A DNA stretch of 64,000 nucleotides from an uncultured Ilumatobacter sp. (GTDB taxonomy: Bacteria; Actinomycetota; Acidimicrobiia; Acidimicrobiales; Ilumatobacteraceae). Below, one piece after another: positions 1 to 8,181 of this stretch. The stretch lies in assembly GCA_905182555.1 (NCBI GenBank), contig CAJJBX010000016.1:62001-126000 (forward strand), written 5' to 3'. A program made the position numbers and the translations under genes. How positions within the stretch are numbered: position 1 is the first letter of the stretch; each line of letters begins with the position of its first letter. Below the pieces are notes generated by a model. The model was not told the DNA's origin, searched no databases, and was given only the letters and a program-made list of their open reading frames with translations.

Positions 1-1137
1 GTCGATCACGACACCGGCATCTCGCGAGAGTTGGTCCCAATCGCCAGGCCGTACCGATGCTCCGTCGAAACGCAGTGGGCCGCCACTGATGACTGACATC
101 ACTCGGTCGCGCCGCCAACGCTGTTCTGGCAGCGCCAGCCCACCAAGCAGAGTTCGACCAGCAACCGAGTCGGCCAGCCGCCGCGGGTCGGGGCCGTTGG
201 CCGGAATCCCCGCAGCACCGAACTGCTGCTCGATGATCCGCAGGTACGGATCCGGCGCCGGGAAGAACACACCGATGCGGTCGAGTCGCACCCCATTGGC
301 AACGAGCCCAATGACACGGCTGCACACTTCGCGCACCTCCTCTGCAGCATCGGTGACTGAGATGATCGAGTCGCCGTGCGCGACCGATACAGACAAAGCC
401 TGGCGTCCGACGAGTGCGGCTTCACACGCCCGCCACGTCGGCTCGTCAGCTCGCGGTGCGCCCGAGACCCCAACAATGACCGACGAAGATGTGGCGGCGC
501 GCAACGCCTCGCCGATAAATCGGCCGATTGCCGGCGTGACCGGGGCCGGGAGATACCAGATGAGGTGGCCAAACGAGCTCAGCCGATCAGCAAGATCAGG
601 CCGGTCAGCGGCAGCTGTTGCCAGGTCGTGCTCGGTGTGGAACCCATCGAGCTGCGCAGCGATGCGCCGGTAGAACTTGACCGCAAGCAGCGCTGCAGTA
701 GAGCCCTCTTCAGAGATCGACTCGAGGCCAGCTTCGTCGACATTCGACAATTCGGCGAAGAGCGCGGCGAGCGCCGCCTCGGTGGCTTCGTGCTGGGCAA
801 CGGGCCGGTACACGTCGGGATCTTTCGCGAGCACCTGACGGACCGCAGCACCGAGCACCGGGTTGGTAATTGGTTGCTGTTCGAGCAGCAGATCGGCCGC
901 AGTCATTTCGGCGAGACGGAATGGCGTCACGAACGAGACGTTCGCAACGCCTCCCTTACCCCCATGCTCGAGTGCTCCGGACCCGAGCAGCCGGCGCGCC
1001 GACAGGCCAACGAAGTTCGATGGCACGATAACCGTGACCGGCACGAGCGGACCGGCAGCCTTGGCGCTGGTAACCCCGGCCGCCAACGCCTCCGACGCCG
1101 CACGCCCGTAGGCGACTACCTCTACCAATTCGATCAC
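1..1137 (-). CDS. AddB-like PD-(D/E)XK nuclease/inactivated helicase, 3' part outside window
   Basis: An uninterrupted minus-strand frame runs from a GTG at 1137 to the left edge, giving about 379 residues and continuing outside the window. It opens with VIELVEVVAYGRAA and contains DRIGVFFPAPDPYLRIIEQQ, then GIPANGPDPRRLADSVAGRT and RRDRVMSVISGGPL. This is the pattern of AddB/RecB-like proteins of Actinomycetota: a UvrD-like helicase fold followed by a C-terminal RecB-type nuclease. No Walker A glycine-lysine motif is visible at the N-terminus, which suggests an AddB-type inactive motor. The nuclease domain would lie beyond the window. An in-frame GTG at 1155 is an alternative start. Family-level identification is fairly sure; exact role in end resection or repair is inferred. 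Confidence 0.6.
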   Translation of the reverse strand, partial: MIELVEVVAYGRAASEALAAGVTSAKAAGPLVPVTVIVPSNFVGLSARRLLGSGALEHGGKGGVANVSFVTPFRLAEMTAADLLLEQQPITNPVLGAAVRQVLAKDPDVYRPVAQHEATEAALAALFAELSNVDEAGLESISEEGSTAALLAVKFYRRIAAQLDGFHTEHDLATAAADRPDLADRLSSFGHLIWYLPAPVTPAIGRFIGEALRAATSSSVIVGVSGAPRADEPTWRACEAALVGRQALSVSVAHGDSIISVTDAAEEVREVCSRVIGLVANGVRLDRIGVFFPAPDPYLRIIEQQFGAAGIPANGPDPRRLADSVAGRTLLGGLALPEQRWRRDRVMSVISGGPLRFDGASVRPGDWDQLSRDAGVVID

Positions 1138-1188
1138 ACATGTGAACGTACACACCGCCTGTCACAGAGTGACGAACACCGGAACGTG

Positions 1189-1947
1189 TTAAGTGACGTC
1201 GGAGACCGGCGGCAACTCATCCTCTGCGGCGTCGGTGCGATGCTCGCGCACTCGAACCGATGTGTGGTCCGGCGTCGGCGTGACTGCGGCACGACCGAGT
1301 TCGAAGATGCCCTTGATAAATAGCCCCCACACGTTGCGGAGTAAGACCAGACCGATAACGACAGCAAAGGCGATTGCGACCGGCACGCCAAGTGTGGCGA
1401 GCAGCAAGCGCTTGTCACGGAACAGCGGGGTGACCACACCAGAGTCGACACTCTCGCCGTTCGGTTGCAACGTGCGCACCGGGTCATCGATCACCGGGCA
1501 CTTGACGTCGGTGTCGTTCAAGCCGATCACGTCGTTGCCGCCGAAGAGCGGCTCGGGCGGTCGCACGTTCGAGGACAGGCCACCCAGCTCCGGGTCGAAT
1601 CGAGCGCCCACAAGGTATTTCTCATCGACATCGAGAAACTTCGCGTCCTCGAGATACAGCACGTCGATCAAGCCGTCGATCGCATAGCCACTTGCCGACC
1701 CGGCGCGCAGTTGGACGATTTCGAAGCGCACCTTCTCGAAGTCTTTGGCGACTGCCGTGCCCACGAATGCCACATCGGCGGCAGCAGGAACAATGCATCC
1801 CGGAGGAATGTTGATGAGACCTGATCCGACGTCTTCGGGGATCGGGTCATCGGGCCGAGGTGGCGCCGCTGCCGCACTCGCTGCAGCAAGAAACGTCACC
1901 AGCGCACCCATAGCGAGGGCGCACCGCACCGAACGACTCAACACCAT
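1189..1947 (-). CDS. Exported membrane-anchored protein of unknown function
   Basis: The 252-residue product has an N-terminal signal peptide (basic start, hydrophobic stretch ALVTFLAAASAAAA at about residues 15-28). An extracytoplasmic domain of about 150 residues with two or three cysteines follows. A single transmembrane helix lies near residues 185-207 (LLATLGVPVAIAFAVVIGLV), followed by a short charged cytoplasmic tail. The topology is therefore secreted domain, one membrane anchor, inside tail. I recognise no catalytic motif. It lies just upstream of the AddB-like gene on the same strand with a 51-base gap, so the two may be cotranscribed. No function is proposed. Confidence 0.75.
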   Translation of the reverse strand: MVLSRSVRCALAMGALVTFLAAASAAAAPPRPDDPIPEDVGSGLINIPPGCIVPAAADVAFVGTAVAKDFEKVRFEIVQLRAGSASGYAIDGLIDVLYLEDAKFLDVDEKYLVGARFDPELGGLSSNVRPPEPLFGGNDVIGLNDTDVKCPVIDDPVRTLQPNGESVDSGVVTPLFRDKRLLLATLGVPVAIAFAVVIGLVLLRNVWGLFIKGIFELGRAAVTPTPDHTSVRVREHRTDAAEDELPPVSDVT

Positions 1948-1994
1948 CTCTACCCTACGAACCGGCCACGGCTCGGACTGGTCATCTCGACCGA

Positions 1995-3510
1995 TCAGTG
2001 ATCTGCGGAGACGATTTCCTTGGTCCGCGTGTGCAGATCAGCGGCGTGCGGATTCATCCCGACCAGATGTGCCTCGATCCCGCGTTCGGCGAACTTGGCG
2101 ACCACTGCGTTCAGCGCGACGACCGCTGACGTATCCCAAATGCGGGCGTCCGTGCAGTCGATCTCGACACGGTCAACTTTGACGGCGTCGTAGTCAAACT
2201 GGTGTACGAGGTCATTCGTCGAGGCGAAGAAGAGCTGACCGCTGACGGCGTAGAGCCGCTCGTGGTTGTCGGGGTCGAGCACGCTCGTGACGCTGACAAC
2301 GTGGCTGACCTTGCGAACAAAGACCACCGCCGACAGCAGCACACCCGCAGCAACGCCGTACGCGAGGTTGTGAGTGACGACAACCACAATGACCGTGCCT
2401 GCCATGACCATGGTTTCGGATTTCGGCATCGACTGCGTGGTCTTGGGCATGATGCGGCACGATCGAAAAGTACACTAAAATCATCACGGCGACAAGTGCC
2501 GCCATCGGAATCTGCGCGACGAGGTCGCCGAGCACCATGATCAGAATCAGCAAGAACACACCAGAAGCGAGCGTCGACAGCCGGGTGCGACCACCCGAGC
2601 GATAGTTGATCATCGACTGCCCGATCATCGCGCAGCCGGCCATACCACCGAAGAAACCGGTGAAGACGTTGGCGATGCCCTGGCCCCGCGACTCCTGGTT
2701 CTTGTCAGAGTCAGTGTCGGTCAGGTCGTCGAGCAGCTGCGCGGTGAGCAGCGACTCAAGGAGACCGACGAACGTGAGCGTCAGTGAGAACGGGAAGATG
2801 ATGCTGAGCGTTTCCCAGGTGTAGGGGATGTCGGGCAGACCAAAGCCAGGCAGCGAGTTGGGCAGTGCGCCCATGTCGCCGACGGTCGGAAGCGACCAGT
2901 CGAAGTAGATGGCGCCCGCAGCAAGGACGCTGATCGCGACGAGCGGCGACGGCACCAGCTTGGTGATACGGGGCAGGCCGTAAATGATGGCGAGACCGGC
3001 AACGATGAACGCAAGGTTCAACGGGAGCTGATCCTTGTCACCGTCTTCGAGAATGATGTGGGGGATTTGTGCGAGGAAGATCAGGATCGCCAGGGCGTTG
3101 ACGAAGCCGAGCATCACGGTGCGCGGCACGAATCGCATCAGGTTGCCAACGCCGAGCCAACCGAAGACAACTTGCAGGACACCGGCGAGCACGGTCGCCG
3201 CGAACAAGTACTGCACGCCGTAGTCCTCAACGAGCGGGACAATGACCAGTGCCATGGCGCCAGTCGCAGCCGAGATCATACCGGCGCGCCCGCCGACCAT
3301 CGAGATGATGATGGCGATCGAGAACGATGCGTAGAGCCCCACCTTGGGGTCGACGCCGGCAATGATGGAGAACGAGATTGCCTCAGGAATCAACGCGAGT
3401 GCGACGACGAGGCCCGACAGCAGGTCGGCTTTGGGGTTCGACAGCCATGCGTCGTGGAAGCGGCTCCGCATGCTGGCGCGCGTCGGTTGATCGAGAGTAG
3501 TAGTGGTCAA
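1995..3510 (-). pseudogene. SulP-family anion transporter with STAS domain, frameshifted
   Basis: The N-terminal part matches a SulP/SLC26 permease: [20 protein letters not shown], many hydrophobic helices and the [20 protein letters not shown] segment. Near 2466-2476 the frame shifts by one. The protein continues in another frame as [36 protein letters not shown] and a C-terminal STAS domain with DCTDARIWDTSAVVAL. The simplest explanation is one extra base in the run of four T's (A's on the plus strand) at 2466-2469. A TTG at 3510 is proposed as the start because AGGAG lies about 8 bases upstream; ATG 3471 is the alternative. Substrate (sulfate or bicarbonate) cannot be told. The shift may be a sequencing error, since other core genes here are also shifted. 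Confidence 0.8.
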
Positions 3511-3530
3511 AGCGAGGCTCCTGGAGAAAA

Positions 3531-3551
3531 CTTGGGGGGTGGGGGGGAATT
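3531..3551. repeat. Poly-G tract upstream of the SulP gene
   Basis: The plus strand reads two adjacent G runs (six and seven G's) separated by a T, followed by an EcoRI-like GAATTC. It lies immediately upstream of the proposed SulP start, so it is in the 5' leader or promoter. Such tracts can slip or fold as G-rich structures; nothing here proves a regulatory role. Confidence 0.5.
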
Positions 3552-3728
3552 CCTGCCCGCCAGTCTCCTCGGGCCACGAAGTCTCGAAGGATACGGAAAC
3601 CATGGTTGTGAATGTGTGATCGTTCAATGGTGTATCGGTCACACCGGGCCCCATTTGAGCTGACGCGCCCAGCGGTGCGGTGCGGTTCGGTGCGGTGGGT
3701 CGGCTTCGAAGGACGCAATACTGCAGAC

Positions 3729-3839
3729 GTGGGATTCGACCCGAACCGCCCGTACAACGCCAAGCCGTTCGACTACGCCCTCGTTGTCGTCTGCCTCGCC
3801 GCAGCCATTGGCCTACTCGGCTGGGCGTTCTTCGGCTAA
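3729..3839 (+). CDS. Small single-pass membrane protein
   Basis: A 36-residue product begins at GTG 3729 with [19 protein letters not shown] and contains one transmembrane helix ([20 protein letters not shown]) reaching the C-terminus. The N-terminal half is polar with the hallmark DPNRP. The layout resembles tiny tail-anchored proteins found in Acidimicrobiia, but I cannot name a family. AAGGA occurs about 14 bases upstream, a little far for a ribosome binding site. The frame is open further upstream to ATG 3612, but that extension is arginine-rich and overlaps the leader of the divergent SulP gene. The gene is convergent with yraN. Confidence 0.45.
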   Translation: MGFDPNRPYNAKPFDYALVVVCLAAAIGLLGWAFFG

Positions 3840-3859
3840 TCAGGCCGGACGGACGTCGA

Positions 3860-4231
3860 TCAGAACGCGTTGGTGATCAGTTCGACTTGATTGCCGGTGA
3901 CGGCAGCAACGTCGAACCGGACAGGCTTGTAGCCGAGATCATGGGCACGTAGCCACTCGACGCCGAGCTGGCGAATGCGTCGCTGTTTCGCGACCGTCAC
4001 TGCAGCGGCAGGTGGCCCGTACAGGTCAGAAGCGCGGGTCTTCACCTCGCAAAAGACATGCACGTCGCCATCGAGCACGATGAGGTCGAGTTCGCCGGTC
4101 GGTGATCGCCAGTTGCGGTCAATCACCGGACAGCCGAGCCGTTCGTAGTGACGAGCAGCAAGGTTCTCGCCCCACTGGCCTCGGGCACGATTACGTAGAT
4201 CGGGTTCGTGTGATGGCTTGGCTGTGCCCAT
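3860..4231 (-). CDS. yraN: YraN family (UPF0102) endonuclease-like protein
   Basis: The 123-residue protein has the YraN layout: an N-terminal [17 protein letters not shown] stretch, then [18 protein letters not shown] and VFCEVKTR. The E, D and ExK residues form the PD-(D/E)XK nuclease core. YraN proteins resemble archaeal Holliday junction resolvases, but their activity in cells is not firmly established. Position supports the call: in actinobacteria yraN lies downstream of rplS, as here (108-base gap). The usual neighbours lepB and rnhB are absent from this interval. Confidence 0.9.
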   Translation of the reverse strand: MGTAKPSHEPDLRNRARGQWGENLAARHYERLGCPVIDRNWRSPTGELDLIVLDGDVHVFCEVKTRASDLYGPPAAAVTVAKQRRIRQLGVEWLRAHDLGYKPVRFDVAAVTGNQVELITNAF

Positions 4232-4338
4232 GGGCGCGTTCCTCCAGCAGTAGATACTTGCTGGGGCGGTCAGCCCGAGGGGAACGTTCGCTCAATGCGA
4301 CCGTTCGATTGGTGGCCGGCAGAACGCCGGCCAGCGCA

Positions 4339-4686
4339 TCAGAAAGTGCGCTTCTCGCGGATCTTGGCAGCCTTGCCCTTGCGATCCCGCAAGTAGTAAA
4401 GCTTCGCACGGCGCACGTCGCCGCGCTTCATGACTTCGATCTTCGAGACCGTCGGCGTGTGCATCGGGAAGGTGCGCTCGACTCCAACTCCGTAGCTGAG
4501 CTTGCGGACCGTGTAGGTCTCTTGCAGCCCGCCGCCCTGGATGGCAATGACGTCACCCTGGAAGACCTGGATGCGCTCTTTGCCGCCCTCGACCACGCGG
4601 ACGTGAACCTTGAGTTCGTCGCCCGCCTGGAACTCCGGAATGTCGGTCCGGAGCGAGTCGTTGTCGATGATGTCGGTGGCTTTCAT
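4339..4686 (-). CDS. rplS: 50S ribosomal protein L19
   Basis: The 115-residue product matches bL19, which sits at the 30S/50S interface of the ribosome. Recognisable segments include [54 protein letters not shown] and [18 protein letters not shown]. Length is normal for the family. It follows trmD on the minus strand after an 84-base gap, the standard rpsP-rimM-trmD-rplS order. The start ATG at 4686 gives the expected MKATDIID N-terminus. Confidence 0.97.
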   Translation of the reverse strand: MKATDIIDNDSLRTDIPEFQAGDELKVHVRVVEGGKERIQVFQGDVIAIQGGGLQETYTVRKLSYGVGVERTFPMHTPTVSKIEVMKRGDVRRAKLYYLRDRKGKAAKIREKRTF

Positions 4687-4770
4687 GGCGTTACGTCCAA
4701 GTGAATCGAGTCGAGAGTGTGATGTCAGTGCGGACCCGCGCTGACAGGGCCAGTAGATGATACGGGCGAA

Positions 4771-5523
4771 TCAGGAATATGGGACAGGCGGGTACGTGTC
4801 CAACAATTTCTGGTCAGCAGCCGACAGTTCGGCTTCCACCAGGTCAGGGCGGTCGCGCAATGTTCGGTGAAGTCGCTGTGCCCTGCGCCACTGTTCGACC
4901 TTGCCGTGATTCCCGCTGCGCAAGATGTCTGGTACACCCCAGTTACGAAACTCTGCAGGCCGTGTGAACTGGGGTTCCTCGAGTAATCCCGACTCACCGA
5001 AGCTCTCAGTGATCGGGCTCGCGGCATTGCCCATCGCTCCGCCACGCAGCCGGGTGACCGCCTCGATGATGAGGCAAGCAGCGACCTCTCCCCCACTCAG
5101 CACGACGTCACCGACGCTCACTTCGCCGTCACAAAGGTGCTGCCGGACACGATGGTCGACGCCCTCATACCGGCCACAGAGCAGGCTGAACCCGCCCGAG
5201 GTCTCGGCAAGTTCAGCGAGTTCGAAAGCCATTGCCTGATCGAACCGGCGGCCACCTGGGCTCATCAAGAGCAACGGACGAGGCGGTGCAGCAGCTTCGA
5301 CGGCGTCGAAAATTGGTTCAGCCTTCATCACCATTCCGGCGCCGCCACCGAAGGGGCTGTCATCAACCGTGCCGTGCACGTCGCTGGTCTGCTCACGAAT
5401 ATCGTGGGTTCGCAGATCGAGCAGGTTCCGCTCTTGCGCTTTACCGAGCAGGCTCTCCGCACAGAAGTCGTCGATGAGCTTGGGAAACAGCGAGAAAACG
5501 TCGATCCGGAGCGCCGACATCAC
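4771..5523 (-). CDS. trmD: tRNA (guanine37-N1)-methyltransferase
   Basis: TrmD methylates G37 of tRNAs that read CNN and UNN codons, using S-adenosylmethionine, and prevents +1 frameshifting. The product shows the SPOUT trefoil-knot motifs LLMSPGGRRFDQ, LLCGRYEGVDHR and DVVLSGGEVAACLIIEAVTR, plus DDSPFGGGAGMVMK near residue 60. The frame begins GTG-ATG at 5523/5520; the ATG at 5520 (MSALRIDVFSLFP) is the likelier start and overlaps the rimM stop codon. About 249 residues is normal. It is translationally coupled to rimM. Confidence 0.96.
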   Translation of the reverse strand: MMSALRIDVFSLFPKLIDDFCAESLLGKAQERNLLDLRTHDIREQTSDVHGTVDDSPFGGGAGMVMKAEPIFDAVEAAAPPRPLLLMSPGGRRFDQAMAFELAELAETSGGFSLLCGRYEGVDHRVRQHLCDGEVSVGDVVLSGGEVAACLIIEAVTRLRGGAMGNAASPITESFGESGLLEEPQFTRPAEFRNWGVPDILRSGNHGKVEQWRRAQRLHRTLRDRPDLVEAELSAADQKLLDTYPPVPYS

Positions 5524-6017
5524 TTGTCCAAAAGGTCGAAGAGCCCATCGGGAGTGTCAACCGTGACCACCCCATCGACGCGGCTGACAATGAACGTGGA
5601 CGGCACGAGATGGCCCGTGTCGAGTTCCAAGATGTCTGATGCCGGATTGGTCAGAACATTCGAGCACGTCCCGTGCTCGGTGCCGTCGACTTCGACGACT
5701 TTGGAACCAATCAGGTCGTGGAACCAGAGCGCATCTGCGTCAGCAATTGGTGCGGCATGGACAGCTACGTTGCTCCAAGTCTCGGCTGCCGTCCGGTCGG
5801 TGATCTGGTCGAACTTGACGACCCAACGGCCGTTCGGGAGCAGCTTGCTTGCGCCGACCACAAGGTCGCCCTTGGATGTTGCCAGCGTTGAACCGACGTC
5901 GAGTCGTTCGGTACGATTGGTGACCAACTGCACGAAGACGTCACCGCGCAGCCCGTGGGCGCGCCGAAGATGACCGACTTCGAGGAAGCCGTCAGGGATG
6001 GGGGTGGATCGGGCCAT
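5520..6017 (-). CDS. rimM: 16S rRNA processing/30S maturation protein RimM
   Basis: RimM binds uS19 and helps assemble the 30S head. The 165-residue protein has the N-terminal RimM beta-barrel (LEVGHLRRAHGLRGDVFVQL, then ERLDVGSTL) and the C-terminal PRC-barrel-like half (ALWFHDLIGSKVVEVDGTEH, DILELDTGHLVPSTFIVSRV). It lies between khpA and trmD, the conserved place for rimM, and its stop overlaps the trmD start, so translational coupling is likely. Confidence 0.94.
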   Translation of the reverse strand: MARSTPIPDGFLEVGHLRRAHGLRGDVFVQLVTNRTERLDVGSTLATSKGDLVVGASKLLPNGRWVVKFDQITDRTAAETWSNVAVHAAPIADADALWFHDLIGSKVVEVDGTEHGTCSNVLTNPASDILELDTGHLVPSTFIVSRVDGVVTVDTPDGLFDLLDK

Positions 6018-6034
6018 TGTGGCCTCCAGCCTGG

Positions 6035-6286
6035 TCAGTCGAGGAATTCGATGTCGAGTTCGACATCGTCTTTGCTGGCAGCTGCACGAGTGACCGTGCG
6101 GATGCTGGCAGCGGTGCGGCCACGACGGCCGATGACGCGACCGAGGTCGCCGTCGCCGACACGCACGTTCAGTGCGGGGCGGTTACCCGACTCGTCGACC
6201 TCAACGGTGACGGCGTCGGGATCATCGACGATTGAACGAACAATGTGCTCGAGAACTGCGACAGCCGTAGGAGCGATGTCGCTCAC
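6035..6286 (-). CDS. khpA: KH-domain RNA-binding protein KhpA
   Basis: The 83-residue protein carries a single type II KH domain with the signature VGDGDLGRVIGRRGRTAASI, where GRVIGRRGR is the GxxG loop region that contacts single-stranded RNA. KhpA/YlqC proteins bind sRNA and mRNA and, in Gram-positives, act with KhpB in envelope growth. It starts at a GTG that overlaps the rpsP stop (GTGA), so the two are translationally coupled. This is the normal rpsP-khpA-rimM order. Confidence 0.93.
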   Translation of the reverse strand: MSDIAPTAVAVLEHIVRSIVDDPDAVTVEVDESGNRPALNVRVGDGDLGRVIGRRGRTAASIRTVTRAAASKDDVELDIEFLD

Positions 6287-6555
6287 TTGGCAGCCTTCTC
6301 GGCCTCGAACTGCTCGGTTGCGCCAGAGACCTTGAGGAGCTTGGCAACGCGCTCGGTCGGCTGTGCGCCTTCCTTGAGCCAGGCAACAGCCTTGTCGTTG
6401 TCGAGCGTAAGGCCGGACGGATCCTGACGCGGGTCGTAATGACCCAGGATCTCGATAAACCGACCGTCGCGAGGCGAACGGGAGTCAGCCGCCACAATGC
6501 GATACTGCGGTTGCTTCTTCTTGCCAATACGTGTGAGCCGCAGCTTGACTGCCAT
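6283..6555 (-). CDS. rpsP: 30S ribosomal protein S16
   Basis: The 90-residue product begins MAVKLRLTRIGKKKQPQYRI and continues VAADSRSPRDGRFIEILGHY, the canonical bS16 N-terminus. bS16 binds the 5' domain and helps 30S assembly. It heads the rpsP-khpA-rimM-trmD-rplS group and is separated from ffh by about 117 bases. GGAG lies roughly 13 bases before the ATG. Confidence 0.97.
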   Translation of the reverse strand: MAVKLRLTRIGKKKQPQYRIVAADSRSPRDGRFIEILGHYDPRQDPSGLTLDNDKAVAWLKEGAQPTERVAKLLKVSGATEQFEAEKAAK

Positions 6556-6672
6556 CTTTAATCGTCACTCCAGAGTACGTGTTCGAGAAATTGAGAACGC
6601 CGAAAGACTAACGGCACCAGGCCGCCTTCCCACGCGGGACAAAGATCACATCCCACAGCTGCCTTGACGAAG

Positions 6673-8138
6673 TCAGCGTGGCATTCCAGGCATTCCAGGC
6701 ATTCCAGGCATCCCTGGGGTGCCAGGGAGGCCTGGAATCTCGAAACCGCTTGCCGCCGGATCGAATCCGAGGGGCAGACCCTTGGGCATCTTCTGACCGC
6801 CCTTGGCCCCCTTGCCGCCCTTGGCCCCCTTGCCTTTCTTGCTTTTGCCGGGTTTGCCGGCCATGCCCATCTTCTTCATCATCTTCTGCATCTCACCGAA
6901 CTGCTTCACCAGCCGGTTGACGTCGGCCACGGTGGTCCCCGAGCCAGCGGCGATACGAGCACGACGGGTGCCCTGGATGATTGCCGGGAAGGTGCGTTCC
7001 TCGATCGTCATCGACGTGATGATTGCTTCGATCGGCTTCAGATCGTTGTCGTCAATCTTGGCGTTCTTCAGCTCTTTTGGCATACCGGGCATCATGCTCA
7101 TCAACCCGCCAAGCGAGCCCATCTTCTTGAGCGCCTGCATCTGCTCGAGGAAGTCGTCGAGGGTGAACTGCCCCTCCATCAACTTCGTCGCTGCGGCCTC
7201 GGCCTGTTGGTGATGAAGGCCTTCTCGGCCTGCTCGATGAGCGTGAGCATGTCACCCATGCCCAGAATTCGACTCGCCATGCGGTCGGGGTGGAACTGTT
7301 CGAACTCGTCGAGCTTCTCCCCCGTCGATGCGAAGGCGATTGGTCGGCCGATGACTTCCTTGACCGACAATGCAGCACCGCCGCGAGCGTCGCCGTCCAT
7401 CTTCGACATGATGACGCCGTCGATTTTCAACGTGTTGTGGAAGGCCTCGGCGGTCTGAACTGCATCCTGACCGGTCATTGCATCGATGACGAGGAATGTG
7501 TAGTCGGGGTTGACAGCGCCAGAGATGAGGCGAACCTGCTCCATCATTTCGGTGTCGATCGACAGGCGACCGGCGGTGTCGACAATGACGACGTCGCGAC
7601 CAAGGCGCTTGGCCTCTTCGAGACCTTTCGTTGCCGTGAGGATCGGATCTTGCGGATCGGAGAACACCGGCACGTCGATCTGACGGCCGAGCGTGCGGAG
7701 TTGCTCAACGGCTGCAGGGCGCTGGAGGTCAGCACCAATCATCATCGGGTTGCGTCCCTGTGCCTTGAACCATGCGGCAAGCTTGGCCGAGTTCGTGGTC
7801 TTACCCGAGCCCTGCAAACCTGCCATCAGGACGACGGTCGGCGGCTTTGAGGCGTACGTGATGGTGAGCGTTTCGCCACCGAGCGCACGGGTCAGCTCGT
7901 CGTTGACGGCTTTGACCACCTGCTGGCCGGGGTCGAGCGCCTTGGAGCGTGTGGCGCCGAGAGCGTGCTCGCGAATGCGGTTGCAGATCGAGCGAACGAC
8001 CGTCAGGTTGACGTCGGCTTCGAGGAGCGCCGTGCGGATCTCCTTCATCACCTCATCAACGTCTGATTCGGTGAGTCGGCCCTTGCCCCGAACCTTGGTG
8101 ATGATGCCTTCGAGGCGGTTGGAGAGATTGTCAAACAT
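6673..8138 (-). pseudogene. ffh: Signal recognition particle GTPase Ffh, single-base frameshift
   Basis: Ffh binds 4.5S RNA and signal peptides and docks on FtsY to deliver membrane proteins. The N and G domains are complete: MFDNLSNRLEGIITKVRGKG, P-loop GLQGSGKTTNSAKLA, DVVIVDTAGRL and MSKMDGDARGGAA. After EQAEKAF the frame breaks. Restoring one base between 7214 and 7215 gives EKAFDHQQAEAAATKLMEGQ and joins the methionine-rich M domain (FTLDDFLEQMQALKKMGSLG). The C-terminus ends in tandem GMP triplets from a 9-bp DNA repeat. Restored length is about 488 residues, normal for the family. As ffh is essential, a sequencing or assembly error is the likely cause. Confidence 0.93.
6680..6715. repeat. 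Nine-base tandem repeat encoding the Ffh C-terminal tail
   Basis: The plus strand repeats GCATTCCAG about four times. In the ffh frame this encodes GMP triplets (PGMPGMPGMPGMP) at the extreme C-terminus, beyond the M-domain core. Methionine- and glycine-rich tails are common on Ffh, but a perfect DNA repeat is prone to length change. Confidence 0.7.
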
Positions 8139-8181
8139 CGCCGTCTACGTTACCGGGCAGCCGGTTCCCCGCCCAGGAGCC

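Noticed and set aside
376-1323. Plus-strand frame of 315 codons
   Set aside because: It is antisense to the AddB-like gene; composition is arginine-rich and typical of a GC-rich shadow frame.
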